Positions 1 through 7,957 of a stretch of 64,000 nucleotides of DNA are shown here, in pieces; the stretch's first letter is position 1; each line of letters starts with the position of its first letter. The stretch is from positions 1 to 64,000 of the forward strand of contig NZ_MSCW01000001.1 of NCBI RefSeq assembly GCF_001981305.1. Direction: 5' to 3'. The notes under the pieces were generated by a model, which saw nothing but the letters and a program-made list of their open reading frames with translations, had not been told where the DNA came from and ran no database searches. A program made the translations under genes and the position numbers. This DNA is from Marinobacter lutaoensis. GTDB taxonomy: Bacteria; Pseudomonadota; Gammaproteobacteria; Pseudomonadales; Oleiphilaceae.

Positions 1-2
1 AT

Positions 3-164
3 CTGGATCTGGAAGCCTGGCAGCGGGGCGAGGGCGCCGAGTGGTTGAGGCGGCAGACGGCGTATGCCTGGGACACACGTGTCTGTCGCCTGACGCCGCG
101 GCTTGGGCTGGTCTCCCTGGCGGACTATCGGGAACTGCGGCCGGAAGACGCGTATCCGGTTTGA
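3..164 (+). CDS. C-terminal fragment of an unidentified protein
   Basis: The first 54 codons in this frame run from the window edge to a TGA stop. The peptide ends LADYRELRPEDAYPV and has the codon choice of a real gene here, with G or C at most third positions. The start lies outside the window. I recognise no domain in the 53 visible residues, which are rich in Trp, Arg and Glu. It converges on the minus-strand ABC1 kinase gene that ends 47 bases further on. Function unknown. Confidence 0.5.
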   Translation: MDLEAWQRGEGAEWLRRQTAYAWDTRVCRLTPRLGLVSLADYRELRPEDAYPV

Positions 165-211
165 GCTCGGCCCGTTGGTGATGCCGGAAAGAGGCCTTCG
201 GGTGCCGTCCG

Positions 212-1531
212 TCAGGGTGATCCGGCGTGGTCCGACAGGTAGCGTTCCAGATCCGGCCGGAACGCGGCCTGCACCCCCAGGCGCTTGAGCATCCAGTAGT
301 GGCCGGCGATCATCCGGTCGATGAAGAGGCTCTCCACCGGTGGCTGGAAGCGGTTGAGGTACTGGAACACGGTGCTGGTTTTCGCCGCCACCCGCTTGTG
401 GATGTCCGCTTCCCCGAAGTCGTAGGGCTGGTCATCCAGAAAAGGTACGATCAGGATGTCGCGCCACATGGCGTAGTAGGCTTCGTCCACCGCCGGCTGA
501 TCCTCTACCCGCGCGCCCAGATCGATCAGGTGCCGGTCCAGGGCTTCGTAGTCCTCGTTCAGGGCGGCGATCAGCGCCTTGCGGTAGGCTTCGACGATCT
601 CCGGCTTGAGTTTCTTGACGCAGCCAAAGTCGTAGAGGATGACGGTGCCGTCCGGACGGTAGGCGAAGTTGCCTGCGTGCGGATCGCCATGAATGCACTG
701 AAACCGGAACAGTTGATCGGCCATCAAGGTGAAGATGCGGTGGCCGATCAGGTTGATGGTGGCTTGGTCGTATCGGTCCGGCGTGACCTGGCTGACGTGA
801 TCCCCTTCCACCAGCTCCAGGGTCAGTACCCGGCGGGTCGAGTGGCTGTCGATGACGGCCGGGATTCGGACCCAGGGCTGATCCTGGTGGAAGCGACGGA
901 ACAGGCGGATGTTGCGGGCTTCGTTTTCGTAGTCCAGCTCTTCCTTCAGGCGTTCGCGGATTTCGGCGAACAGCTGGTCGACGCTGGCCTTGGGCATTTT
1001 CAAAAGGCCGCCGAGGCGGAGGGTCAGCCGCAACTGCTTCAGGTCGGAATCGCAGGATTCATCCACCCCCGGATACTGAACCTTGACGATCACGTCGGTG
1101 CCGTCGTGCAACCGGGCCCGGTGAACCTGACCGATGCTGGCTGAGGCGTAAGGCGTGTCTTGGATATACTCGAACAGTTCGCCCAGAGACTTGCCCAGTT
1201 CGGTCTCGATTTGCTCGGCAATCACCTCGAAGGGCATGGGCGGCGCTTCCCGCTGCAGCTTCTCCAGCGCTTCGGAAAACTCCCGGGGCAGGAAGTCCTG
1301 GGTCTGCGAGGCAATCTGCCCCACCTTCATCACGGCGCCCTTCAGTTCCCCCAGGGTCTCCGCGATCTGGCCCGCCATGCGGGTGTAGCTTTCGCTGCGG
1401 GCGCCTTCTTCGTTCTCGGTGCCAAGCAGGCGCCGGGCACGCTGGCCCGCATACTGGCCGGCGACCGAGGCGGTCATGCCGGCGAGTTTGAGAAAGCGCC
1501 CTGCGCGGGAAGTAACCGGTTTCTTGGCCAT
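212..1531 (-). CDS. ABC1/UbiB-family atypical kinase-like protein
   Basis: The 439-residue protein has the ABC1 (ADCK/UbiB/Coq8) hallmarks in order: a KxGQ motif at residues 69-72, an Ala-rich loop ASASIGQVHRA near 129-139 in place of a Gly-rich loop, the ATP-site Lys in VIVKVQYPG (K150), an ExD-type element (EELDYENEA), a catalytic loop HGDPHAGN and a DFG metal motif. UbiB/Coq8 members support ubiquinone synthesis as ATPases. This one lacks the C-terminal membrane anchor of true UbiB and is shorter than the roughly 540-residue UbiB, so it is probably a soluble paralogue of unknown target. It is the last gene of a minus-strand run behind an FAH-family hydrolase. Family is certain, role inferred. 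Confidence 0.85.
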   Translation of the reverse strand: MAKKPVTSRAGRFLKLAGMTASVAGQYAGQRARRLLGTENEEGARSESYTRMAGQIAETLGELKGAVMKVGQIASQTQDFLPREFSEALEKLQREAPPMPFEVIAEQIETELGKSLGELFEYIQDTPYASASIGQVHRARLHDGTDVIVKVQYPGVDESCDSDLKQLRLTLRLGGLLKMPKASVDQLFAEIRERLKEELDYENEARNIRLFRRFHQDQPWVRIPAVIDSHSTRRVLTLELVEGDHVSQVTPDRYDQATINLIGHRIFTLMADQLFRFQCIHGDPHAGNFAYRPDGTVILYDFGCVKKLKPEIVEAYRKALIAALNEDYEALDRHLIDLGARVEDQPAVDEAYYAMWRDILIVPFLDDQPYDFGEADIHKRVAAKTSTVFQYLNRFQPPVESLFIDRMIAGHYWMLKRLGVQAAFRPDLERYLSDHAGSP

Positions 1532-1585
1532 GTCTTGTCTACGTCCGTGACCGTCGGGATGCGTGCCGTCACGCGGCCGTGGCTA

Positions 1586-2248
1586 TCAGGTTACTCGGGT
1601 TTGCAGGAACAGCAAGTCCTCCAGTTCAAGGGTCAGTGTCTGGCCGGGGTGGAGGGGGCCGACCCCTTTTGGGGTGCCGGTCAGCACGACGTCACCGGGT
1701 TGCAGGGTGAAGTGACGGCTGATATGGGCGATCAGCGGACCGGTGGGGTTGAGCATGTCCCGGGTGTCACCGCTCTGGCGGCGTTCGCCGTCGATGTCGA
1801 GGCTGAAACGGAGGCTGTCGCCGGTGACGGCCTCGGCCGGGACGAACGGCGACAGGGGGCAGGCGCCATCAAACGCCTTGGCCCGTTCCCAGGGGTGGCC
1901 TTTCGCCTTTAGCTGGCTTTGGAGCTCACGCAGGGTCAGGTCCAGGGCCAGGCCGTAGCCCAGGATGGCGGCCTCGGCCTCGCTGACGGAGGCGTGGGTC
2001 AGGGGGCGGCCGATGAGAACGGCCAGTTCGGTTTCGTAATGGACTTCGCCCCGGTCCTTGGGCAGATCGATGGGGCGGGTGACGTGAACCGCGGCCGTCG
2101 CGGGCTTAATGAACAGCAGCGGTTCGTCCGGTACCGGGTTGTTCAGCTCCCGGGCGTGCTCGGCGTAGTTGCGGCCAATGCAGACAATCTTGCCGAGGGG
2201 CCGGTGGACGGGGGTCCCATCCTTCCAGTGGTGTTGATAGTCCGACAT
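1586..2248 (-). CDS. Fumarylacetoacetate hydrolase (FAH) family protein
   Basis: The 220-residue protein has the compact single-domain FAH fold seen in FAHD1/YcgM-type enzymes, which hydrolyse or decarboxylate acylpyruvates or oxaloacetate. Expected metal ligands are visible as ExE (E72 and E74, in HYETELAVLIG) and D103 (ALDLTLRE). A C-terminal VVLTGTPKGVG element is also typical. The start is well supported: an AGGAGG ribosome site stands about seven bases before the ATG. It follows apt after 22 bases and precedes the ABC1 kinase gene, so all may be cotranscribed. The exact substrate cannot be told from sequence. Confidence 0.85.
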   Translation of the reverse strand: MSDYQHHWKDGTPVHRPLGKIVCIGRNYAEHARELNNPVPDEPLLFIKPATAAVHVTRPIDLPKDRGEVHYETELAVLIGRPLTHASVSEAEAAILGYGLALDLTLRELQSQLKAKGHPWERAKAFDGACPLSPFVPAEAVTGDSLRFSLDIDGERRQSGDTRDMLNPTGPLIAHISRHFTLQPGDVVLTGTPKGVGPLHPGQTLTLELEDLLFLQTRVT

Positions 2249-2270
2249 GACCGCCTCCTGTGTGCGTGGG

Positions 2271-2813
2271 TTACTCTCCTTCGAACGAGCACACAGTATA
2301 AACCTGCAAACCTTCCTCCTGCAGCTTGCGTGAACCGCCCAAGTCCGGCAGGTCGATCATTGCCGCTACCTCGACGATTTCAGCGCCGATCCGGCGGATC
2401 AGCCGGGATGCCGCCAGCATAGTGCCGCCGGTGGCGATCAGGTCGTCCACCAGCACCACCCGGTCACCTGCCTTGAAGGCGTCCTTGTGCAGCTCGACGG
2501 ACGCCGTACCGTACTCCAGCTGATAGTCCTCCACCACGGTATCGAACGGCAGCTTGCCCTTCTTGCGCACCAGCACCAGGGAGGCGTTCAGCTCATAAGC
2601 CAGCGGCGATCCGATGATGAAGCCTCGGGCGTCGACCGCGGCCACGGCGTCGATGGTCTGGCCGTGGTAGCGGTGGACGAAGGCGTCGATCAGCTTGCGA
2701 AAGGCCGTCCTGTCCTGCAGGACGGTGGTGATGTCCCGGAAGGTAACGCCGGGCTTGGGCCAGTCCGGTACCGTGCGGATGGCTTTCTTGATGCTTTCGG
2801 AAAAGTAGTCCAT
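2271..2813 (-). CDS. apt: Adenine phosphoribosyltransferase
   Basis: Cytoplasmic purine-salvage enzyme that condenses adenine with PRPP to give AMP. The 180 residues match the family's usual length. The PRPP-binding loop [13 protein letters not shown] lies at residues 119-131, and the N-terminal part [15 protein letters not shown] is typical of APRT. It is 30 bases downstream of an AzgA-type purine permease on the same strand, so uptake and salvage of the base are probably coexpressed. Confidence 0.97.
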   Translation of the reverse strand: MDYFSESIKKAIRTVPDWPKPGVTFRDITTVLQDRTAFRKLIDAFVHRYHGQTIDAVAAVDARGFIIGSPLAYELNASLVLVRKKGKLPFDTVVEDYQLEYGTASVELHKDAFKAGDRVVLVDDLIATGGTMLAASRLIRRIGAEIVEVAAMIDLPDLGGSRKLQEEGLQVYTVCSFEGE

Positions 2814-2843
2814 GGCGAACTCGGTATCGTGTCAGGATGCCGC

Positions 2844-4142
2844 TCAGGCGGCATCCAGGAACATGAATTTCAGAACGAACACCACCGCGATGGTCACGAC
2901 ACTGGCGTTGAGATCGGACCAGCGGCCGGACAGCGCCTTGATGACCGCGTAAGTAATGAAGCCCAGGGCGATGCCGTTGGCAATGGAAAAGGTCAGCGGC
3001 ATCGCCAGGGCGGTGACAATGGCCGGAGCGGCGTCGGTGATGTCATCCCAGTCTATCAGTTTCAGGCCGCTGGCCATCAGCACCGCCACGTACAGCAGGG
3101 CTGGCGCAGTGGCGTAGGGCGGAATGATGCTGGCAATGGGCGACAGCAGCAGACAGGCCAGGAACAGAAGGGCCACCACCACGGCGGTCAGGCCGGTCCG
3201 GCCGCCGGCCGAAATGCCGGCGGTGGACTCGATGTAACTGGTGGTGGTGGAGGTGCCCAGGGCGGCCCCGGTCATGGTGGCCACGGAATCGGACATCAGT
3301 GCCCGGCCCAGACGCGGCAACTTGCCGTCCTTGTCCAGCAGTCCACCCCGGTGGGCGGCGCCGATCAGGGTGCCGGAGGTGTCAAACAGGTCAACGAACA
3401 GGAACGCGAAGATGATGCTGACCATGCCGATATTGAGGGCGCCGGCCAAGTCCAGCGCCAGGAACGTGGGCGCCAGGCTGGGCGGGGCGGAGATGAATCC
3501 CTTGTATTCCACCAGCCCCAGCATCATGGCAATCAGGGTGATGGCCAGGATGCCGATCATCACTGCGCCGGTGACTTTGCGGAACGACAACGCGCAGATC
3601 AGGACAAAACCGCCGAAGAACGGCAGGCTTTCCGGGGTTTTGATGTCGCCAAGGCCCACCAGGGTGGCGGGGTGGTCGACCACAATGCCGGCGTTCTTCA
3701 GGGCAATCAGGGCCAGGAAAAAGCCGATGCCGGCTGAGATGCCGAAGCGCAGGGACATGGGAATGCTGTTGATGATCCATTCCCGAACCTTGACCACGCT
3801 GAGCAGAAAGAAGATGAGGCCCGACAGGAAGACCGCGCCCAGCGCGACCTGCCAGCTGTAGCCCATGCTGCCAACCACGGTGAACGAGAAGAACGCGTTC
3901 AGGCCCATGCCCGGCGCCAGGGCGATCGGGTAGTTTGCCCACAGCCCCATGATCAGGGTACCGATGGTCGCGGCCAGACAGGTGGCGACGAACACCGCAC
4001 CAAAATCCATGCCGGTTGACGACAGGATGCTGGGGTTGACCACAATGATGTACGCCATGGTCAGGAAGGTGGTGATGCCCGCGACCACTTCTTTGCGGAC
4101 GGTCGTGCCATGGGCCTGGAGTTGGAACAGTCTTTCAAGCAT
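2844..4142 (-). CDS. AzgA-type purine nucleobase permease (NCS2/AzgA superfamily)
   Basis: The 432-residue, highly hydrophobic protein begins with the AzgA-like segment VVAGITTFLTMAYIIVVNP and carries the substrate-region motif LAPGMGLNAFF and a later GTSTTTSYIESTAG element typical of the AzgA/PurP/PbuG branch. Members are proton symporters for adenine, hypoxanthine or guanine with about a dozen membrane segments. The adjacent apt gene makes adenine the most likely substrate, but this is inferred from context. No purine-riboswitch aptamer or clear PurR box was seen in the 140 bases upstream. Confidence 0.9.
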   Translation of the reverse strand: MLERLFQLQAHGTTVRKEVVAGITTFLTMAYIIVVNPSILSSTGMDFGAVFVATCLAATIGTLIMGLWANYPIALAPGMGLNAFFSFTVVGSMGYSWQVALGAVFLSGLIFFLLSVVKVREWIINSIPMSLRFGISAGIGFFLALIALKNAGIVVDHPATLVGLGDIKTPESLPFFGGFVLICALSFRKVTGAVMIGILAITLIAMMLGLVEYKGFISAPPSLAPTFLALDLAGALNIGMVSIIFAFLFVDLFDTSGTLIGAAHRGGLLDKDGKLPRLGRALMSDSVATMTGAALGTSTTTSYIESTAGISAGGRTGLTAVVVALLFLACLLLSPIASIIPPYATAPALLYVAVLMASGLKLIDWDDITDAAPAIVTALAMPLTFSIANGIALGFITYAVIKALSGRWSDLNASVVTIAVVFVLKFMFLDAA

Positions 4143-4282
4143 GACGGATGTCTGCCTCGCAGGGTGCTGGAAGTTGAACGTTAGGGGGAAATTCCCGGGG
4201 TTGCGTGAAAAAACGGCAATGTTACCGCCTCAATCCCGTCAGGCCAAGGGATGATTGGTGACGGCTCGAGGCGGTGGGACCG

Positions 4283-4900
4283 CTAGGGCTGGACCGGGTC
4301 CCGTTGTAGCCGGATGTCGAACCGGACGGCCAGCATCCGCACCACCACGATGAACAGCAGCCCGATGGTGAGCGCCAGGCTTTCGCTGGTCAGCAGCCAC
4401 TGGCAGAGGAAGTAGACCCAGCAGCCGGCAAAGGAAATGGACGCGTAGATCTGGTCCTTGCGGAAGATGAACGGTACCTCGTTGCAGAGGGTGTCCCGCA
4501 GGGCGCCGCCAAAGGTGCCGGTCATCACCCCCAGCAGCGACGCGATGAACCAGGAATGACCGAGGTCCAGGGCCAGCTGCGCGCCGAGGATGGAAAAGAT
4601 CCCGAGGCCGATGGCGTCGGGGAAGACAATCCGGGACTCCTTCAGCCGTTCGGCCCGGCGCCAGTAGCTGAAGACAATGGCCATGGCCAGGATCAGGATG
4701 GGCTGTTCCTGGTGCTTGATCCAGTACAGCGGGTGGTTGTCCATCATCAGGTCCCGCAGGGTACCGCCGCCAAGCGCTGTAATGAATCCGATAGTGAACA
4801 CACCCACCGGGTCCATGTTCTTCGAGCGCGCCACGATCATGCCGGAGATGGCAAACGCGACAATGCCAATCATTTCCAGGAGATAGATGATGTCGAACAT
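4283..4900 (-). CDS. TRIC-family (UPF0126/YicG-like) cation channel protein
   Basis: The reading frame is open further upstream, but the family-like protein begins at MFDIIYLLEMIG, and a GGGG element just before that ATG supports a 205-residue product. It has about seven membrane segments in two repeated halves. Each half carries a glycine-rich arginine motif, GGGTLRDLM and FGGALRDTL, as in the trimeric intracellular cation channel family. Bacterial members form trimeric cation channels; the physiological role is mostly unknown. A small hairpin (4271-4283) lies at the stop codon. It is divergent from the quinone oxidoreductase gene. Confidence 0.85.
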   Translation of the reverse strand: MFDIIYLLEMIGIVAFAISGMIVARSKNMDPVGVFTIGFITALGGGTLRDLMMDNHPLYWIKHQEQPILILAMAIVFSYWRRAERLKESRIVFPDAIGLGIFSILGAQLALDLGHSWFIASLLGVMTGTFGGALRDTLCNEVPFIFRKDQIYASISFAGCWVYFLCQWLLTSESLALTIGLLFIVVVRMLAVRFDIRLQRDPVQP

Positions 4901-5049
4901 GTTTGACCCCAGGGCTTCGATGGTCGGCGCGGAACGTGAGCGGCGGGCCCGCGTCGCGGGTGCGCGAAGGATAGCGGAAATTCCGGGCCGATTCACCCCT
5001 GTTGGCTGCGCATAAGTACCGCTTATTCCGCTGGATAAGGGATCTTGAT

Positions 5050-5078
5050 TTGCCTCATGACGCGACTCTGTCTAGTTT
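5050..5078 (+). promoter_or_regulatory. Putative sigma70 promoter for the quinone oxidoreductase gene
   Basis: TTGCCT (5050-5055) and TAGTTT (5073-5078) are separated by exactly 17 bases in the 234-base divergent region before the gene starting at 5135. The match to consensus is moderate. No operator-like dyad overlaps it. Confidence 0.4.
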
Positions 5079-5134
5079 GGTTCGCAGGCGCGGGCACGAG
5101 ACCCGACAGGACAACAACCCGTTCAGGAGAGCGC

Positions 5135-6118
5135 ATGAAAGCGATCGTATGCAAGGCCTATGGTCCGGCTGAAACGCTGGTGATCGAGGAGGTTCCCAGC
5201 CCCGAGGTCAAGGGTCGGGGCGTCAAGGTGCGGGTACGCGCCGCCGGGCTCAATTTTCCGGACACCCTGATCATCGAGGGCAAGTACCAGTTCCAGCCGC
5301 CGATGCCATTCTCGCCCGGTGGCGAGATGGCCGGCGAGGTGATCGCGGTGGGCGACCAGGTGACGCGGTTTCGACCCGGCGACCGTGTGGCTGGTCTGAC
5401 CGGCTACGGTGCCTTCGCGGAGGAAGTGGTGGTGGCCGAGGATAATCTGCTGCCGGTGCCCGATGCCATGTCCGATGAGCAGGCCGCCGCCTTCACCATG
5501 GTGTACGGCACCTCCTATCATGCCCTGAAGCAGCGCGCCAACCTGCAGCCGGGGGAAACCCTGCTGGTGCTCGGGGCCAGTGGCGGCGTGGGCCTGGCCG
5601 CGGTGGAACTGGGCAAGGCCATGGGTGCCCGGGTGATCGCCGCGGCCAGCTCGGCGGAAAAACTGGCGGTGGCCCGGGCCGCCGGCGCGGACGAGCTGAT
5701 CAACTATCGCGACGAGCCCCTGAAAGATGCGGCCAAACGCCTGACCCGGGGCAAGGGCGTGGACGTGGTGTACGACCCGGTGGGAGGTGACTTCACCGAA
5801 CAGGCCCTGCGTGCCATGGCCTGGAACGGTCGTCACCTGATTGTCGGCTTCGCGGCGGGTGAGATCCCAAAAATTCCGGCCAACCTGACCCTGCTCAAGG
5901 GCTGCTCGGTGGTGGGGGTGTTCTGGGGCGATTTCACCCGCCGGGAGCCGCAGACCAGTGCCGAGAATATGCAGGCGCTGCTGACGCTGTTCGCCGAGGG
6001 ACGGATTACCCCGACCATCAGCCAGGTGTATGCATTCGAGGACTACGTCGACGCGTTCGGGGCCCTGACCGGCCGTCGCGCCACCGGCAAGGTGGTGCTG
6101 AGGGTGGCCAGGGACTGA
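5135..6118 (+). CDS. NADPH:quinone oxidoreductase-like MDR-family protein
   Basis: The 327-residue protein belongs to the zinc-free medium-chain dehydrogenase/reductase group (QOR/zeta-crystallin type). It has the N-terminal GroES-like half with GLNFPDTLIIEGKYQ and the nucleotide loop LGASGGVGLAAVELG, and lacks the structural-zinc cysteine cluster. Members reduce quinones or enoyl compounds with NADPH. The frame is open 30 codons further upstream, but CAGGAG before the ATG at 5135 and the homologous start MKAIVCKAYG decide the start. It converges on the acyl-CoA synthetase gene with a six-base gap. A role in terpene breakdown is possible but not shown. Confidence 0.88.
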   Translation: MKAIVCKAYGPAETLVIEEVPSPEVKGRGVKVRVRAAGLNFPDTLIIEGKYQFQPPMPFSPGGEMAGEVIAVGDQVTRFRPGDRVAGLTGYGAFAEEVVVAEDNLLPVPDAMSDEQAAAFTMVYGTSYHALKQRANLQPGETLLVLGASGGVGLAAVELGKAMGARVIAAASSAEKLAVARAAGADELINYRDEPLKDAAKRLTRGKGVDVVYDPVGGDFTEQALRAMAWNGRHLIVGFAAGEIPKIPANLTLLKGCSVVGVFWGDFTRREPQTSAENMQALLTLFAEGRITPTISQVYAFEDYVDAFGALTGRRATGKVVLRVARD

Positions 6119-6124
6119 GCACGG

Positions 6125-7945
6125 TCAGAAACCGAGGTCGCCGGCGTCGATCCGGCGGACCAGGGCCGGCGTCAGCCGGGTGTATTCGTGGGTTCCGGGT
6201 AACCAGACGTAGACCTCGTCGTCTGGGCGCTCCAGTGCATAGCCAAGCTTCTGGAGATCCACCTTGCGGTATTTGAAGGTGCCGGTTTTCTCGATGTCAT
6301 GGGTGACGCGGAGGAACACCGGCACCGCGTACCCGGGCAGGTGCCGGCGCAGGTGCGTCAGCAGCGCGTTGGCCTGGAAGGCTTGGTCATCCCTGGGCAC
6401 CAGGGTGGCCATGCCGGCCTTGCCGTTGGTCCCGGGAATTTCGACGCCGTAGACAATGGCTTCCCGCACCTGGCCGGACGCATCCAGGATGTGTTCCACC
6501 TCGGTGGTGGACACATTTTCCCCCTTCCAGCGGTAGGTGTCGCCCATCCGGTCCACAAACTGGAGGTGGCGGCAGCCGATTTCTCGCAGCACATCGCCGG
6601 TGTTGAACCAGGCGTCGCCCTTTCGGAATGCGTCCCTCAGGATGGACTGCTCCGTGGCCTCCTTCTGGGTGTAGCCCTCGAACGACCACTTCCGGGTGAT
6701 TGCCCCGATCAGCAGCCCAGGCTCGCCCTTGGCGACCTCCTCCAGCCGGCCGCGTGCGTTGCGGATGGGATCGCGCGTGCCCTCGTGGAAACGGACCAGC
6801 TTGTAGGGCGCGGTGGAAAAGCCCACGGTATTGTCCAGGTTGAAGACATTGCTGAAGCCGATATTGCCTTCGGACGAGGCGTAAAGTTCGGCGACGACCT
6901 CGATGCCGAAGCGTGCCTTGAACGCCTGCCAGATGGAGGGGCGCAGGCCGTTGCCGATCATCTTGGTCAGGCCATGGTCCCGGTCCCGCTCGCTGGGGGG
7001 CTGGTTGAGCAGGTAGCGGCACAGTTCGCCCACGTAGCCGAAGGTGGTGGCCCGGTAGCGGCGAACGTCGTCCCAGAAGGCGCGGGCGGAGAACCGGCGG
7101 CGCAGGGCGATTGCCGAGCCGCCGGCCAGCACCGAACCCCAGCACACCAGCAGTGCGGTGCCATGGTAGAGGGGCAGGGGGCAGTACAGGACATCATCCG
7201 GTGTCATGGCCAGGGACATCAGGCCAAAACCGCCGTAGGCCCGCACGAACTTGCGGTGAGAACCGGGCGCCGCCTTGGGCAGGCCGGTGGTGCCGGAGGT
7301 GTACAGGTAGATGGCGGTGTCTCCCAGCGTCGGCGGCGTTGCCGGTCTGGGCCGGTCGCTGTTACGGGCGGCCACCTGCGCCGCCATGTTGTCGTAGCCG
7401 GCGGGGGCCTCGCCGAAGCTGGCCAGGGTGTTGGTGTCGGCCAGAAACTGGAAGGGGTGGGGCAGGGACAGCCTGGCCCGGATGTTCTCGATACTGTCGA
7501 TCCGTTCCTCGCCGACAATCACCAGGCGAGGCTCGACCAGCTGGATACTGTGCGTCAGGACGCGGCCGGTCTGGGCCGTGTTGAGCATGGCACAGGCAAC
7601 CCCGAGCTTGGCGGCGCCGGCCACCACCGCCAGCAGCTCCGGGCGGTTCTCCAGCAACACCGCCACGGTGTCGCCTTTGCCCAACCCCAGATCGGCGAGA
7701 TAGTGGGCGATGCGGTTGCTCCAATCATCGAACTCCCGCCAGGTGATGCGGCAGTCGCCGGCCAGGATGGCGGGCCGGTTGGGGTAGCGGTCCGCATTGC
7801 GCTCCACCAACCGCCCCAGGGTCAGATCCTTGCCGCTGTCCTTCAGCGAGTAATAGTAGAGTCCCCGGGCAATGGCTGGAAACCGGCGCAGTACGCCGGG
7901 CAGCTGGCGGACGATGTCTCGGGCGGATATGGATGCCTGGCTCAT
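6125..7945 (-). CDS. atuH: Acyl-CoA synthetase of the atu cluster (AtuH-like)
   Basis: The 606-residue adenylate-forming enzyme has the AMP-binding loop YTSGTTGLPK at 215-224, the FATP-type motif LYASSEGN, and the downstream FNTGDVLRE and DRMGDTYRWKGENVSTTEVE motifs. The sequence resembles the FATP/very-long-chain branch of the superfamily rather than FadD. It is last in the minus-strand cluster, 12 bases after atuF, with a CAGGAG ribosome site. In Pseudomonas the atu cluster includes an acyl-CoA synthetase, AtuH, thought to activate citronellic or geranic acid. Enzyme class is certain; the terpenoid-acid substrate is inferred from neighbours. Confidence 0.85.
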   Translation of the reverse strand: MSQASISARDIVRQLPGVLRRFPAIARGLYYYSLKDSGKDLTLGRLVERNADRYPNRPAILAGDCRITWREFDDWSNRIAHYLADLGLGKGDTVAVLLENRPELLAVVAGAAKLGVACAMLNTAQTGRVLTHSIQLVEPRLVIVGEERIDSIENIRARLSLPHPFQFLADTNTLASFGEAPAGYDNMAAQVAARNSDRPRPATPPTLGDTAIYLYTSGTTGLPKAAPGSHRKFVRAYGGFGLMSLAMTPDDVLYCPLPLYHGTALLVCWGSVLAGGSAIALRRRFSARAFWDDVRRYRATTFGYVGELCRYLLNQPPSERDRDHGLTKMIGNGLRPSIWQAFKARFGIEVVAELYASSEGNIGFSNVFNLDNTVGFSTAPYKLVRFHEGTRDPIRNARGRLEEVAKGEPGLLIGAITRKWSFEGYTQKEATEQSILRDAFRKGDAWFNTGDVLREIGCRHLQFVDRMGDTYRWKGENVSTTEVEHILDASGQVREAIVYGVEIPGTNGKAGMATLVPRDDQAFQANALLTHLRRHLPGYAVPVFLRVTHDIEKTGTFKYRKVDLQKLGYALERPDDEVYVWLPGTHEYTRLTPALVRRIDAGDLGF

Positions 7946-7957
7946 GGTGCTCCTGAT

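Noticed and set aside
4143..4282. Purine riboswitch or PurR box before the purine permease
   Set aside because: The conserved aptamer core and the ACGCAAACGTTTGCGT-type dyad are not present; only an 8-base repeat ACCGCCTC/GAGGCGGT (4224-4275) and a small hairpin are seen.
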